Of a stretch of 64,000 nucleotides of DNA, positions 17,700 to 30,189 are shown piece by piece. Both the position numbers and the translations under genes were made by a program. Numbering within the stretch: position 1 is the stretch's first letter; each line of letters starts with the position of its first letter. The stretch is taken from assembly GCA_013076295.1 (NCBI GenBank), contig RQOL01000813.1, positions 1-64,000 on the forward strand, read 5' to 3'. Below the pieces are notes generated by a model. It was given only the letters and a program-made list of their open reading frames with translations, was not told where the DNA came from and searched no databases. Source of the DNA: Sanderia malayensis. Its lineage: Eukaryota > Cnidaria > Scyphozoa > Semaeostomeae > Pelagiidae.

Positions 17700-18765
17700 A
17701 AAAGAAGAACAAAATGTGTGTTATATGCAACCCAATTTAAGTGAAAGTGTTAAAAATTGAAATAAGAGGGATTTTTGTTAGGAACTAGATGGGGTTGTTG
17801 TTTTGTGGTGAGTTGCAAGATAAAATAAATAATTTAAAACAAAATTGTAAGAAATGTCTGGAATTACTCTTGATTGTTGAATTAAATTATTTGTTATTTT
17901 AAAGTTTCCAAGTAAAAATATTGTAGCACTTTATCTTGTCACCTACATCACTCTTATATTGTGTTCTTTAACAACTAAAAGGAAGACAGTGGTGATAAAA
18001 TATTAAGTGGAAAGGTTAATCATCCATTTCATGTTGAGAAAGAAAAATGCATAATCCTACATTTGATGTGTCTGTACAGGCTAGATTTTATTTGCATTGT
18101 GCAGTAAGTTTGCTTTCTATTGATAAGAAATTGTTGCAATTGTTATTACCACTTTAAATATAGTAGCGAAGCTTCAGATTTGGGATATGAATGTAAATGA
18201 CAGGGTGAGGCATTTAAACATTAATTGAAATAGGCTTTGTATAGGAACAATTGTTGTCACACTCACGAAATATTCAGAGGAATCAACTTTTTTGAAACTC
18301 TGTTTTTGCAAAAGAAGAAAGATGTTTTGGATCAATTGATTATCTTGTAAACAAAAAGTTGCCATTAATGTTTAAATGTTTAACATCATTGTCAACTTGC
18401 ATATTATTATGTTGATTGAGTTGAGTGAAGAAATAAGAATAAAATGTCATGCTGAAGTGAAGGAGTGAAATACTTACTTTATAAAAAACTTTACTTTACT
18501 AACTGGCTGGACATTAACGGAGAAGCCAGATGACAGAAACGCTAAAAAGCCAGATGACAGAAAGGCTAAAAAACCAGATGATAGAAACGCTAAAAAAGAC
18601 AGTGCATTCCGATGCAATGAAAGACAACGTTGCTTTAAAGAAGAAGCTCTCCACGTAAATAAGGATTGTTTACAAAAAGTAAATTTCAACGTTCAACTTA
18701 CCAATAATAAAGTAAAACAATCTTTCTAACAATGCTTTTCTCAAATATATAGATATTATGATTAT
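17700..18765 (-). other. Helitron upstream region, copy 1
   Basis: It matches 42890-43600 and 56790-57750 over most of its length, so it belongs to the region upstream of the Helitron gene. A short tandem repeat of a 23-25 bp unit (AGCCAGATGACAGAAACGCTAA type) stands at 18521-18595 and is absent from the related copies. No gene is seen. Confidence 0.5.
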
Positions 18766-20088
18766 GGGGGCCCGTTTAGTTCAAAAGTAAACTGAATTAA
18801 TAAAATGGAAGTTTACTACATTAATGCGCCTTGAATTATTTGTTGCCTTACTTCAATCACTATAAAATGATCCAAAACCAATAAAAGCAATGTTTCAATT
18901 AATTATTTGGTACAAAGATAATTAATTATTATACATTGAATTAATTATTTCAAATGAAAACAATTAATAATTGTGCAAGCTAAGAATTAATTATTTCAAA
19001 TGAAAACAATTAATTGTTGTGTAAGCTAAGAATTAATTATTGCACACACACAGAATTATTGGGCAAATCCCACAATGCACTCCTTCCTGTGGAAGGGAAG
19101 CGTCTTCTTAATTCTGAGACTGCATTTTCTCTTGCATGAAATCTGTAGCGATGGCTTCCATGTTCACTTAAAGATGACGAGGCGGGAAGGGAAGGCTGCA
19201 AACTGTTTCCATCGCCATTGGGCCTACTAATAGGCGGTCCCGAATTAAGGGAATTTGAACTCTCCTGCCAGTGGTGATTTCTAAAAAAATTAACAAGGGG
19301 GGCTCCAAAAGCAAAACCTCCAGAGTGGGTGTGGCCTTTTGTGACCACACCCATGTTTTCATTGGCGCAAATATGAAAAACGTGCTCACACAAACCAAAC
19401 CAGACCAAACAATGGTTTATAAACCTTTAAAGGAATAGAAACAGCTAAAGAAGACACCAACCATACAAGAATTAACATCTGGCATGCAACGGACATCAGA
19501 ATCTTTACAAATGAGGCCTTTAAACTTTAACTTCTCGATAACGAGAAATTTCGCAGAGCACAAATACAGAGATTGTTTGGTCTTCAGGATATATTTTAAC
19601 AAGGGGGGCTCCGCCCCCCTGCACCCCCCTAGAAGTCACCACTGTCTCCTGCTGGTTACCGATCAAATTTGACAAATGAGTGATGCTTTGAATCGCCTCT
19701 TGTGCGATTCGACGCACCTCTGCAGCCCGTTGCTCCCGATATCTTTCATTGCTATTGCAAGGTCTATTGTCCGCCATGCTAAATAGCCACGCAACGCAGA
19801 AATGGCAAAAACTGAAGAAGTGCATTGTGGGATTTGCCCAATAATTCTGTGTGTGTGCAATAATTAATTCTTAGCTTGCACAATTATTAATTGTTTTCAT
19901 TTGAAATAATTAATTCAATGTATAATAATTAATTATCTTTGTACCAAATAATTAATTGAAACATTGCTTTTATTGGTTTTGTATCATTTTATAGTGATTG
20001 AAGTAAGGCAACAAATAATTCAAGGCGCATTAATGTAGTAAACTTCCATTTTATTAATTCAGTTTACTTTTGAACTAAACGGGCCCCC
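18766..20088. mobile_element. DNA transposon with about 300-bp terminal inverted repeats
   Basis: The left end GGGGGCCCGTTTAGTTC (18766) is the exact reverse complement of the right end (20088). Inverted similarity continues to about 19080 on the left and 19820 on the right. The left arm contains an extra internal duplication of about 50 bp. Both sides carry the 13-bp repeat ATATTATGATTAT (18753-18765 and 20089-20101). The corresponding site without insertion is visible in the related Helitron copy near 57750. The 740-bp interior has a short frame (MADNRPCNSN..., minus strand from 19777) but no transposase, so it is non-autonomous. A 13-bp duplication fits none of the common superfamilies. 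Confidence 0.85.
19568..19777 (-). CDS. Short frame inside the long-TIR transposon
   Basis: ATG 19777 (MADNRPCNSNERYREQR) opens a frame with a charged helical start (AAEVRRIAQEAIQSI) and then a glycine-rich stretch (QGGGAPL). It could be the N-terminal remnant of a transposase or regulatory protein, such as a coiled-coil segment. There is no catalytic motif. The same strand is open further, but composition changes. Confidence 0.25.
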
Positions 20089-20101
20089 ATATTATGATTA
20101 T

Positions 20102-21030
20102 CTGCCAATTTCTAACAACGGCTAGCGAAACAAAAATTTTACATTTGCTATAGCAAGAAAGTGAAGACGCAATTGCCATTTTGAATTCGCGCCAATTTGA
20201 AAGCTTTGTGGCCTCTATTCGGCGGCGTGCCTCGTTGTTGTTATTATTATTCTCATGATGATCCATTCGATTCGACAGAAAGGCAGTTGAAAACAACAAC
20301 AGCAAGAGCATGTACTGGGCACCAAAGAGAAGAACGACATTGTTGTTCCTTGATGATGGGGAGAAGTGTGGTTGTCGAGGGGAATCTCTAAATATAAGAA
20401 GAAATAATTTGGTGGACTTTATTATGCATGATATCTAGAAAAGATCATTTCTCACCATGGCGTTTTGGGGCTTTTGATGGTGATGGTGTATTGGACAGGC
20501 ACAGAGGTTGTTGAACACAACAACAGCAAAAACATATTCGACCACGGACACATGGAGAATGAAGTACATTGATATTTGGTCAGCTGTTATATCTTCCGAA
20601 ATATTGCTGTTGGTAAAAATACGAATAATAAGAGTAGGCCATGGAAGGTTGACCAAAGGTAAGAAGTTAAATACGTTATTTGACTGGGTGAATACTGAAT
20701 ACATGAGGTGGAGGTAATTAATGATTTGCAGTTACAATAAATTACTTACATTTATAGACTTGAGGCCACATGAAAAGAACTGAGATGGGCCAATATGCTA
20801 TAAAGTATATTACATGATTTCTTCTTGACATAAAGTGAATGTTTGTTGTCATTCCTTGTGAACATTATTATAGCCAGCCAGGTGAGTTCATGTTAAGATT
20901 GTTAATTGAAGATCATTTCTTCAAAAAGAAGGACAGTATCTGTTTTGCAGTGATTTTTTTTGAACAATTACAAAGTTAGAACTTAGAAGCATTACATATT
21001 AACATTAAGATACTTACTATAGATACTATG
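20102..21030 (-). other. Helitron upstream region, continued
   Basis: It is similar to 43600-44290 and 57790-58620, and contains scattered GTGAACATTATTATAG and CAACAACAGCAA motifs. It leads directly into the ACAT/CATA array. No coding evidence is visible beyond chance frames. Confidence 0.45.
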
Positions 21031-21355
21031 CATAAATATATACATCAATACATACCCTATATACTATATATAAATACTATACATAATATACATACCCTAG
21101 ATACATACCCTACATATATACCCTACATACATACATACATACATACATACAAACATACATACATACCTACCCTACAATACATACCCTACAATACATACCC
21201 TACAATACATACCCTAGAATACATACCCTACAATACAAACCCTACAATACAAACCCTACAATACATACCCTGCAATATATACCCTACAATACATACCCTA
21301 GAATACATACCCGACATACATACCCTAAAATACATACCCTACAATACATACTACT
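21028..21355 (+). repeat. Tetranucleotide and 14-bp minisatellite array
   Basis: CATA repeats pass into copies of the 14-bp unit CCCTACAATACATA. Because 14 is not a multiple of 3 and the unit lacks stops in this direction, any frame reads open as an IHTLQYIPYNTYPT-type repeat. This is not a gene. Confidence 0.9.
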
Positions 21356-21359
21356 ACGT

Positions 21360-22586
21360 AACATTTCTAAAGAACGTAAAGGTACGGGGTGGAATCTTCC
21401 CCCCTGGCATGCGACCACCCAGCGCCCACCCTGCCGCCCCCTGAAAGCCGTTTCTGAAAGTTGATTACTTCAGTGTGAAGTTTGAAAAAAGTTATTTAAT
21501 CTTGAAAAATTTAATCAATCCTGGAAAATTTAAACTCAATCTGTAATAAAAAATATATCAAACTGTAGCTAAGTAAACAGCGAATCCGATAAAAATAGTC
21601 ACATTTCTTAACAGTGTTGTTTTTAATTTCAAGGGAGTATTTAGTGCAGCCCAACACAAAAGCCGTGAAAAAATTTATTCATCAGCCAACTTTAAAAACA
21701 CAAAAATTCCCCTAACGTGGTCAAAATTTGTCCATTTGAACTCAAATTACACCAACATGAAAGTAATACCTTGGCGAATATTTATCGAAAGTATTTGGGT
21801 GACTAGAACACAGTTTTGGCAGGTTAAAAATTAATTTTTGCGAATAAAAAACACACGCGTGTTGCGTGAAAATTTCGTCTTTTCCAGCAAAACCGAAACT
21901 CGGCTAAAAATGTCCAAAGACAGAGAAAAATCAAGAAAACAAAAAAAAGAACCCCAGATAACTTTAGTTCTCCTGTAAATAAAAAGTTACTCCTGTAAAA
22001 AATTTAAGTGGAGAAAATCGGCCCAGAACGATCCAAGAAAATCTCAACACAAAAAACGTGAGGTGAAACAAAACAAAACCCGTGCTATTTTTACCGAAAA
22101 ACAACTAAATAAAGGAAATACCTTGAAATAATTGTCCACCAATTGTCTCCACAGGTCTTGACAACAATAAACATGTCTTTACAATTGATGTCCGGCACGT
22201 ATTCGTGCTTAAAAACGAGCAACTTGCTGCCCGTTCAACTAAGAAAACACTTGCTTCTCCCTGCTCGTTTTGCATCTCATTAACTCCATTTCGGGAACTT
22301 TCTAGAAAGTGGGAACACAAAATGGGCCATAAGTCCGGAACCGCTGGGGTTAGAAATTACCCAAATAGTACACAGTCATCAGCACAATGCGGCGATCATT
22401 TCTATGCCATTTTGCACCCTTATTGAGCCCCCCAAAAAAGCCTTTGTGTTCACAACGAAATTCCTTTAATCCCATTGTTTGTTTGAACGTCGATTGTTCA
22501 AAAGACAATGACTATTGTTAAAAAGACAATGGGGCATTGTTAAAAGTGGGCATGTTACGCCTGGAACAATTTCATTATATAAGAGA
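21360..22586 (-). mobile_element. Helitron type A 5' region, ending TC at 22586
   Basis: On the minus strand the element begins TCTCTTATATAATG at 22586. Subterminal ATTGT/ACAAT motifs follow (six between 22474 and 22552). A conserved short frame with splice donor (22320-22120) and about 0.7 kb of shared non-coding sequence come next. Four further copies are at 23226-24215, 44500-45964, 59210-60228 and 61490-62976. It abuts the CTAG end of the next element at 22587. Confidence 0.7.
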
Positions 22587-24215
22587 CTAGCCGGGGGCAC
22601 TTGCGATGCTCGCTTCCCGGAGCCCGTCAAGTACAAAAAGTTTAATGTGGTTGGCGCGCTTCGCGCACTGCATTCCCTCTCGCTCATGCCCATACATACA
22701 TACATACTATACCTAAATACTATACCAACATACTATACCAACATACTATACCTACTATAAAGTCATACTATACCTACTATACCTACTATACCTACATACT
22801 ATACTACATACCATATCAACATACTATACCTACTATGCCTACATACTATACCAACATACTATACCTACTATAAAATCATACAATACCTACAATACAAACC
22901 CTACAATACATACCCTACAAAACAAACCCTACAATACATACCCTTCAATACATACCCTACAATACAAACCCTACAATACATACCCTACAATACACACCCT
23001 ACAATACATACCCTACAATACATATCCTACAATTCATACCCTACAATACAAACCCTACAATGCATACCCTACATAACACACCCTACAATACATACCCCAC
23101 AATACATACCCTACAATACATACCCTACAATACATACCCTACATGACATACCCTACAATACATACCTTACAATACATAATCTACGATACATACCCTACAA
23201 TACATACCCTTCAATAGATATCCTACATTTGAAGTATTTTTGAAGTTCAACACATGATTTTATTGATCAAAAATAGCCATGAAATCTAACCCGTGCAAAA
23301 AAATAGCATTTAAAACACGATTCACCAACTTTCAAATTAAATTAACGTGGCCAATTATTGTCCTACACAACCCACGAAAAAAATATCAAAATGAAGCCCA
23401 TAGCCTGTAGAACATTTGCCGAAAGTATTTGGGTGAAAAAAACAAAGTTTTGGCGGATTAAAATTTTATTTTCGCGAATGCAAAACACATGTGTGTTGCG
23501 TGAAAATTTCGTGTTTTCCAGCAAAACCCAAACTCGGCTAAAACTGTCCAAAAACAGAGGAAAATCGACAAAACAAAAGAAAACAACCCAATATAACTTT
23601 AGTTCTCATGTAGATAAACAGTTATCGAAAGTTTAAATGGACAAAATCGGCCAAGAACGACCCAAGAAAATGAAAATTGTCCTTGTGTTTTTGTTAGGCC
23701 CTTGCCTCAACACAAAAAACGTGAGGTTAAAGAAAACAAAACTCGTGCTATTTTCAGCCAAAAACAATTAACTATTGAAATAATTGTCCATCAATTGTCT
23801 CCACAGGTCCTGACAACAATTGACATGTCTTTACAATTGATTTCCGGCACGTATTCGTGCTTAAACCCGAGCAACTTGCCGCCCGTTTCACTACGAAAAC
23901 ACGTGCTTCTTCCTGCTCATTTTGCATCTCATTAGCTCGGTCCTTGGAACTTTCTAGAAAGTCTGAACACAAAATGGGCCGTAACTCCCGAACCGCTGGG
24001 GTTAGAAATTAACGGATTGCGTTAGTTTCATCAGCGCAATGCAGCGATCATTTTGATACCATCTTGCACCCTTATTGACCTCCAGAAAAATGCCTTGGTG
24101 TTCACAACGAAATTCCTTTGATCCCACTGTTTGGTTGACCGTCGATTGTTCAAAAGACAATGGCCCATTGCTGAGTGGGCAGGTCACGTGTGGAGCAATT
24201 TTATTATATAAGAGA
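22587..24215 (-). mobile_element. Non-autonomous Helitron-like element with internal 14-bp array
   Basis: On the minus strand it runs from TC (24215) to CTAG (22587-22590). The 3' end has a GC-rich hairpin whose arms are CCGGG and CCCGG. The interior contains the 14-bp array (about 22880-23220) and the type A 5' region. Both ends obey Helitron rules (5' TC, 3' CTRR). It lies head-to-tail with the element ending at 22586. Confidence 0.7.
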
Positions 24216-25025
24216 CTAATGTTTAATGTGGTTGCAGCACGTCGTGCGCTGCCTCTTCCGACCCCACGTACAGTGGTTTGGCTCGCCCCCGCTCCCCTGT
24301 CTATCTATTGTCACGATTGTAGTGTTTAACGTGCATGGAAATTAGTTTTAGCGATCAGCCTCGTTTTCATTTGAAAATCCTCGTTTTCATCAGGTAAGCC
24401 TCGTGCTGATGGTACAGTAGATAAGATGCAACATCAAAGTTTGTTTTGCTCTAGCGACATCAACAATTAGCCTGCTATTAGTTGAGTGCCTCCATTGACA
24501 CTTGCCAGTGGTCCTTTGTATATAACAGTAAAGGACCATCTATGATGAGCATCCAGAATTTAAATTAATGTAGACTTGCAGAGGTATGATTTTGTTCCCA
24601 TGATAAGATGACAGTGATGCATTGAATTTTGATAAAGCAATAGGTATGAAGTCTCCAATACTTGCATTTGTACAATGATGTACATCAGTAGATCTACAAA
24701 GTGAAAGAGACAAACTATATTCTATGTAACATGTTGGTTTATTACTATCAAGGGTAATAAAGAATTAGATTTGGATAAAATAGCCGTTGGGAGGTAAATG
24801 TTGTTATCGAAAAATTGCTCTTTCATAATTAGTGATTTTGTTTAACTGGAATAGCAATTGTGACTTTCTTCACTGTATTGTTTTTTTTTTTTTTTTTAAA
24901 CAATGGTTAAAAACTTACAGGACTATTAACAAATACATTACATGGACGATACCCTGGGAAGCAAAGTTCATGGCTATCCCAGGGCCATTACACTAAATAC
25001 ATGATTGTAACATAGTATTAAGAAT
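24216..25025 (-). other. Repeated non-coding segment (type C)
   Basis: 24300-24770 matches 46120-46590 with few changes, including the TGTCACGATTGTAGTGTTTA entry. A poly-T tract stands at 24880-24897. The segment probably derives from another Helitron derivative, as it follows the same GC-rich end module. No gene is seen. Confidence 0.45.
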
Positions 25026-25029
25026 ATAT

Positions 25030-26810
25030 TAAACTACGGGTCAGCACTCGCTTCGCTCTTTCGCCCCAGCCCGTCAAGTAGAAAAAGCTTAATCTGGTTG
25101 GCGCGCTTCACTCGCTGCATTCGCTCCCGCTCATGCCCGTACATACATACATACATACATACATACATACATACATACATACCCTACAATACATACCCTA
25201 CAAGACATATCCTACAATGCATACCCCACAATACATACCCTACAATACATACCCTACAATACATACCCTACTGTACATACCCTATTATACATACCCTACT
25301 ATACATACCCTACCATACATACCCTACTATGCATACCCTACTATGCATACCCTACTATAAATACCCTACTATACATACCTTACTATACATATTACGACGT
25401 AAAATTTCTAAAGAAAGTAAAGGTGAGAGGTCAAGTCTCCCCCCCTAGCAAGCGACAGCCCCGCGCCCACGCTGCTCCCTGAAAGCCATTTCTGGAAGTT
25501 GATAATTTCAGTGTGAAGTTTTTGAAAAAAATAGTTGCTTTCAAAAACCTAACCGATCTTGGAAATTTTAAACTCAATCTGTAATAAAAAATATATCAAA
25601 CTGTAGCTAAGGAAACAGCGAACACGTTGCAAATAGTCTCATCTCCTAACTAAATAATACTGAATTCTTAGAGACCATTTAGTGGAAGCGGTTTGAATGA
25701 AATTTCGGAGCCGTGCAAAAAGCAAAACCTCTGAACACACTTTAGCAAGTAAAAATAGTATTTACCGTGGCAAATAGTGACCCAGTTGAACTAAAAGAAA
25801 ACCAACATGAAGGTAATATGTTGGGGAACAATTATCGAAAGTGTTTGGGTAAAAAATAATCAATTGTGGCAGGCTAAAATTGAATTTTCGCAAATGCAAA
25901 AACAACGTGTGTTGCGTGAAAAATTGCTCCTTCCCGAGTGAAAAGCAACTTTGTTGGAAATCGTAAGAAAACAACGAAAAAACAAAAAAAACAACACATT
26001 ATTTTAGTTGTGTTATGAGACAGCACTTGTCAAAAATTTAAATGGGCAAAATCGTGCAAATAGTGCCGGAAAAATTCAAAACTTTGACCATGGCCTAAAC
26101 GTTGTTAGCATGTCGAAGCAACAATGGCGGTCGCCTACTACAACAAAGCCTACAACTATTTAATTAAAAAAAAAACAAAGCTATCACCTGTGTTCTCCAT
26201 TGTTTCCTGCAACTCTCCAGGGGTCTTTCAAACAATTAAGAGCTCTTTACAAAGATAATTCAGCTGGTAAAACACTTTGAAAGGCGCCCACCTCACTTTT
26301 TGTGTACAAAACAAAAACACGCGTCTTCTCCAAAAGTACCTGCTGCCTGCAGAGGGCAAATTTGCATGATAACGAAAAACGCGTCACTGTTCACATGAAG
26401 TTGCGAAAGAGCCAATCAAATTGCACGAAAAGGCGAAACGGGTCACGTGAAGAGCGAATACTCTTTTCGAAAATGGAGTTGGGGACGCGGATTTGGAAGT
26501 TTCACCAGCGTAAACCATCGTTTTTTCGTGATAGCACAATTAGTGCAGTAATTAATAGAATAACTCAAAAATTCTTTTAAAATAGGCTTCCGAAAATAGA
26601 TAACTTTTGCCTACTCCAGAAACGGAGCCTTTCCATGCAAGTGCCAACCTTGTGCCCCCCTATTGAAAAAAGCCATATTGATCACCAAATCGCCGTTTCG
26701 TCTTGTTGTTTTTGGGCGTTCGACCTATTGTTTCGGGTCGAATCTATTGTTTTAGGCAGAGTTTCCTCACCGTCACGTGACCTCCGCAGAATATATATAT
26801 TGGAAGCCCT
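25030..26810 (-). mobile_element. Non-autonomous Helitron, mixed type A/B, with array
   Basis: The left side has a degraded GC-rich 3' module (25030-25135). A CATA and 14-bp array follows (25138-25395), then a tail similar to type A that passes into type B (26030-26810). The 5' end near 26810 reads CAATATATATATTCTGCGG, matching the type B start at 17295 and 34561. It looks like a recombinant of the two types. Confidence 0.6.
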
Positions 26811-26847
26811 CACAGCAAAAATTAAGTGTGACTCTTGCAACACGGCA

Positions 26848-27150
26848 AAAGATTTCCACGGCTTGGATTGGTTTTACATTAGTTTCAATCATATAGAACA
26901 TAAGGATAAGCACCGTACACCGTGGATAACGAATGCAAAAGTACTTCATAATCATTATGAATGGGATGGGGATGCATGGTGAAAGGAGTTTCATAGGAGT
27001 ATTGGGCTTGGCTAGTAAGGCAAAGAAGGCAGCCACAAAGTGAAAAGAATCGTCAACGAAAATATTATAACCAAATCAAAGCCACTGAAACATGTGGGTA
27101 CAGCATTAAACACTCTTTCCCAAATCATTAAATATAAAAAGCCATGAAAC
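26848..27150 (+). pseudogene. Coding-like fragment, KDFH...DWFYISFNHIEHKDKHR
   Basis: A 45-codon frame includes KDFHGLDWFYISFNHIEH, then WITNAKVLHNHYEWDG, and ends at TGA (26980). A second stretch in shifted frame (KEGSHKVKRIVNENIITK, about 27020-27148) follows. A related copy stands at 46788-47070 and a distant one at 50625-50850. Between the first two copies, 9 codons of 41 differ and 5 changes are silent third positions, which suggests selection on protein. The family is not recognised. Confidence 0.4.
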
Positions 27151-27239
27151 ATAAGGGGAGTTGTCAATTTTGGCATGAAAAAACTATATGTTAACAATGA
27201 GTGAAATACAATTGGCTTCAGCAATTATATGGAAAATGT

Positions 27240-27930
27240 TATGCCGTAGTATGTATAGTAAGGTATGTATAGTAGGGTATTTATAGTAGGGTATGCATAG
27301 TAGGGTATGTATAGTAGGGTATGTATGGTAGGGTATGTATAGTAGGGTATGTATAGTAGGGTATGTATTGTAGGGTATGTATTGTAGGGTATGTATTGTA
27401 GGGTATGTATTGTAGGGTATGTATTGTGGGGTATGTATTGTAGGGTATGTGTTGTATTGTATGTATTGTAGGGTATGTATTGTAGGATATTTATTGTAGG
27501 GTATGTATTGTAGGGTAGGTATTGTAGGGTATGTATTGTAGGGTATGTATTGTGGGGTATGTATTGTAGGGTATGTATTGTAGGGTATGTATTGTAGGGT
27601 ATGTATTGTAGGATATGTATTGTAGTGTATGTATTGTAGGGTAGGTATTGTAGGGTATGTATTGTAGGATATGTATTGTAGGGTATGTATTGTAGGGTAT
27701 GTATTGTAGGGTAGGTATTGTAGGGTATGTGTTGTATGGTATGTATTGTCGGATATGTATTGTAGGGTATGTATGTATGTATGTATGTATGTATGTATGT
27801 ATGTATGTATGTATGGCCATGAGCGGTAGCGAATGCAGCACACGAAGCACGCCAACCAGATTAAGCATTGTTTACTTGACGGGCTCCAACAAAGGCTCAT
27901 GTTTGTATGTATGTATGTATGTTTGTATGT
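27240..27930 (-). mobile_element. Inverted 14-bp array with Helitron 3' module
   Basis: The GGGTATGTATTGTA array (27250-27765), then TATG repeats (27766-27815), then the GC-rich module up to GACGGGCTCC (about 27890) are in the opposite orientation to all other arrays here. The terminal CTAG is missing, so this piece is truncated. It abuts the 3' flank of a helicase fragment. Confidence 0.7.
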
Positions 27931-27980
27931 AGGATTAGGTTTCTACATAGTAAAAAAAAAGAATAAAATTGCCGGTTACA

Positions 27981-28030
27981 TTAGTTAAAAGCTCGAACAC
28001 CAGCGTCAAGGAGTAGCCTTTGTTCGAGTT
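27981..28030 (-). other. Possible Helitron 3' end hairpin
   Basis: CTCGAACA (27992-27999) and TGTTCGAG (28021-28028) form an 8-bp stem with a 21-nt loop. On the minus strand it is followed after about 7 nt by CTAA and then T, the layout of a Helitron 3' end. The same sequence stands at 51898-51947, where one loop arm base differs. Similarity between copies extends a further 50 bp, so the true end may lie beyond. Confidence 0.35.
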
Positions 28031-28554
28031 TTCCTTGTTGGTGAAAACTGCAATTGAAATTTGGAATTATATAACAGTAAACATTAAAGGGGCCTCTATA
28101 GCTTGTAGACTAAGTTTTGAGGTATTAAAAGGAGAGGCGGGGATGTTGTTGATAATGCGGTGTTTTGCAAAAAGCAACTATCCTTAAGAGACAACTTGCA
28201 GTTTTCACAGAGTAAGGAAATCCACTTTCCCATAGGCAATATCGGAGAAAATGGCAACGCATAACTCTATATTATCGGGCGCTACACAGGAGTCAGGACT
28301 GTGCCGACGGCTGTGTGTGGTGCAGTCACCCCTGGACATGTGGATGGTGTAATGTCCAGTTGGTCTCCGCAGATCAGTGTTATCTAGATTTAATTTATTC
28401 TAGAAGGGTGCCAGTAACGGCTGTACATCACACTTATGTGCTACGTGATCTGCGTTGACACACCATACCCGTACCCTTGAATGTGTGTATGTGCGTTTTG
28501 GTAGGCAGCCCTCTGTAGAGCAACTGTGCAGATGGTCGCTCTAGGATGAAGCCT

Positions 28555-28980
28555 TTACAGGACTTCCTGGAAAACAATGTTCTTTGTTTTCCTGTGTGTT
28601 TCCTCTGCAAGGTATACTTTGAGCCCGTTAAATGATGTTGCTTTTGACATGGCCACATATAACTGACCATGTGTGAACACGGGCTCAGGTAAGTACAAAC
28701 CAACATACCTGAGGGATTGCCCCTGTGCCTCGTTGATTGTCAAGCAGTAGGCAAGTCTGACTGGAAACTGTCAGCGTTTCATTTTGAACGGCATTTCCTT
28801 GTCCTGAGTGGAGACTGTGATCTTGGGAATCATGACCCGTTGTCCTCTGTGCTCCTTCGTAATGATCTCTGCTGTGATGACGTCACGTCGGAGATGCCGA
28901 ACTATGAGTCTTGTTCCGTTGCAAAGACCTTTCTTTGGATTGAGATTCCGCAGAAGAATGATCGTTGCACCAACCTAATG
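28555..28980 (-). pseudogene. Helitron helicase, C-terminal exon (copy II)
   Basis: It encodes the last Pif1-type motifs: LNPKKG region, then [21 protein letters not shown] and [12 protein letters not shown]. It is nearly identical to 52474-52893. The acceptor TTGCATTAG before GTTGGTGC is kept. The upstream exon of the same copy lies 6.7 kb away at 35714-36900 because a large insertion sits in the intron. Confidence 0.85.
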
Positions 28981-30189
28981 CAATGATTATTATTGTGATT
29001 AATGACGACTTTTTTGTGGTGCACTACCTTTGCACATAATAATTTAATGTTAATAGTAACCTATTCTCACTTAATCCCATTGTTCTACTCTCAAACTGGT
29101 TACGATATGGAGAGTGCGAGGAGGCTCGCTGTTTGAGAGAAGAAGAATTGGCTACAGTGCCGTCGCTGCGGGAGGTGGGTTGGTCAATTTCGGTATATTC
29201 ACGCTTGAAGCTAGTGAAGACTGAACAGGGGGTAAAAACTATCTGTCCGACTGTTATATAGCCACGCGTGGGTATGTCGGGTCCAGGGCTATTGCGTGCA
29301 GTGCCCACAGGGGCACAGGAGTAGTGAAATAGTTTTAGTTCTTGTTTGAACGAAGGTAACTTTAGTGAGAATAGTAACCTATTCTCACTTAATCTCATTG
29401 TTCTACTCTCAAACTGGTTAAGATATGGAGAGTGCTACGTCGGCTATAGTCTGAAAGCCGATAACCCAAATGTACTTGTAGAAAATACTTAGGAAGAATA
29501 CATCGAATTTGCTGCATAGTGCCTGTACTATCCAATACTCAGAAAAAACCAAAGAATTGAAAGGTAGCGGAATGAGATTAAGAAGGGAGTAGGGGTGTGA
29601 AACCCGTCAATGAGTTCAAGGTTCTGAACTCGGAGCCAATCAAGGAGCCACTCGAAGAGGTTTCCGCAGCAAACAGAGAGCCCGGATGATGATGGTCAGA
29701 CCTCACCTTGCCTGATGTGGTTGAAGCTAACTAACTGGCTCTTAGTGGCCGGATCTGCAGGTTTCATTAAGATTGCATCATTACTTTTCTCCTTTCTTGG
29801 CCGCTTTTTAATTTGAACGCACAATAGTTGAGTGGAGAATGGCAGGGCCAGAGACTACGTAAATGGGAAAGGAGAATGCTAAACTGCCAAAAGAAGGCCC
29901 CCAGATCCAGCCACTCAGAACAGACCAGCGTGAAGCCACGTATTAAGACCCTTAGTTGGGTCCCCAAGTGGCTGTTAGAGGGTTGAAATGAAAGACTATG
30001 CAACAATTGATAAAAACCAATGGGGTAAAATATTCGGCAAGCAACCAAATAGAAAGAAGAGACATGAGGGAAGATAAAGCAAATAAAGTAACTAAACCGG
30101 AATCGATGAGATGCGAAAATTCTTCAAATAATGCGAATAAACCATTATGAAAACGAAGTGAGTTCGCGGCAACGAGTTAGATTAGATGG

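Noticed and set aside
28717..28986. Plus-strand frame, and its copy at 52636-52905
   Set aside because: Both are antisense to conserved helicase exons.
29049..29440. Long terminal repeat of a retrotransposon
   Set aside because: The short and long elements share ends, but these are inverted relatives (CCTATTCTCACT and AGTGAGAATAGG), there are no TG...CA ends, and no reverse transcriptase is present.
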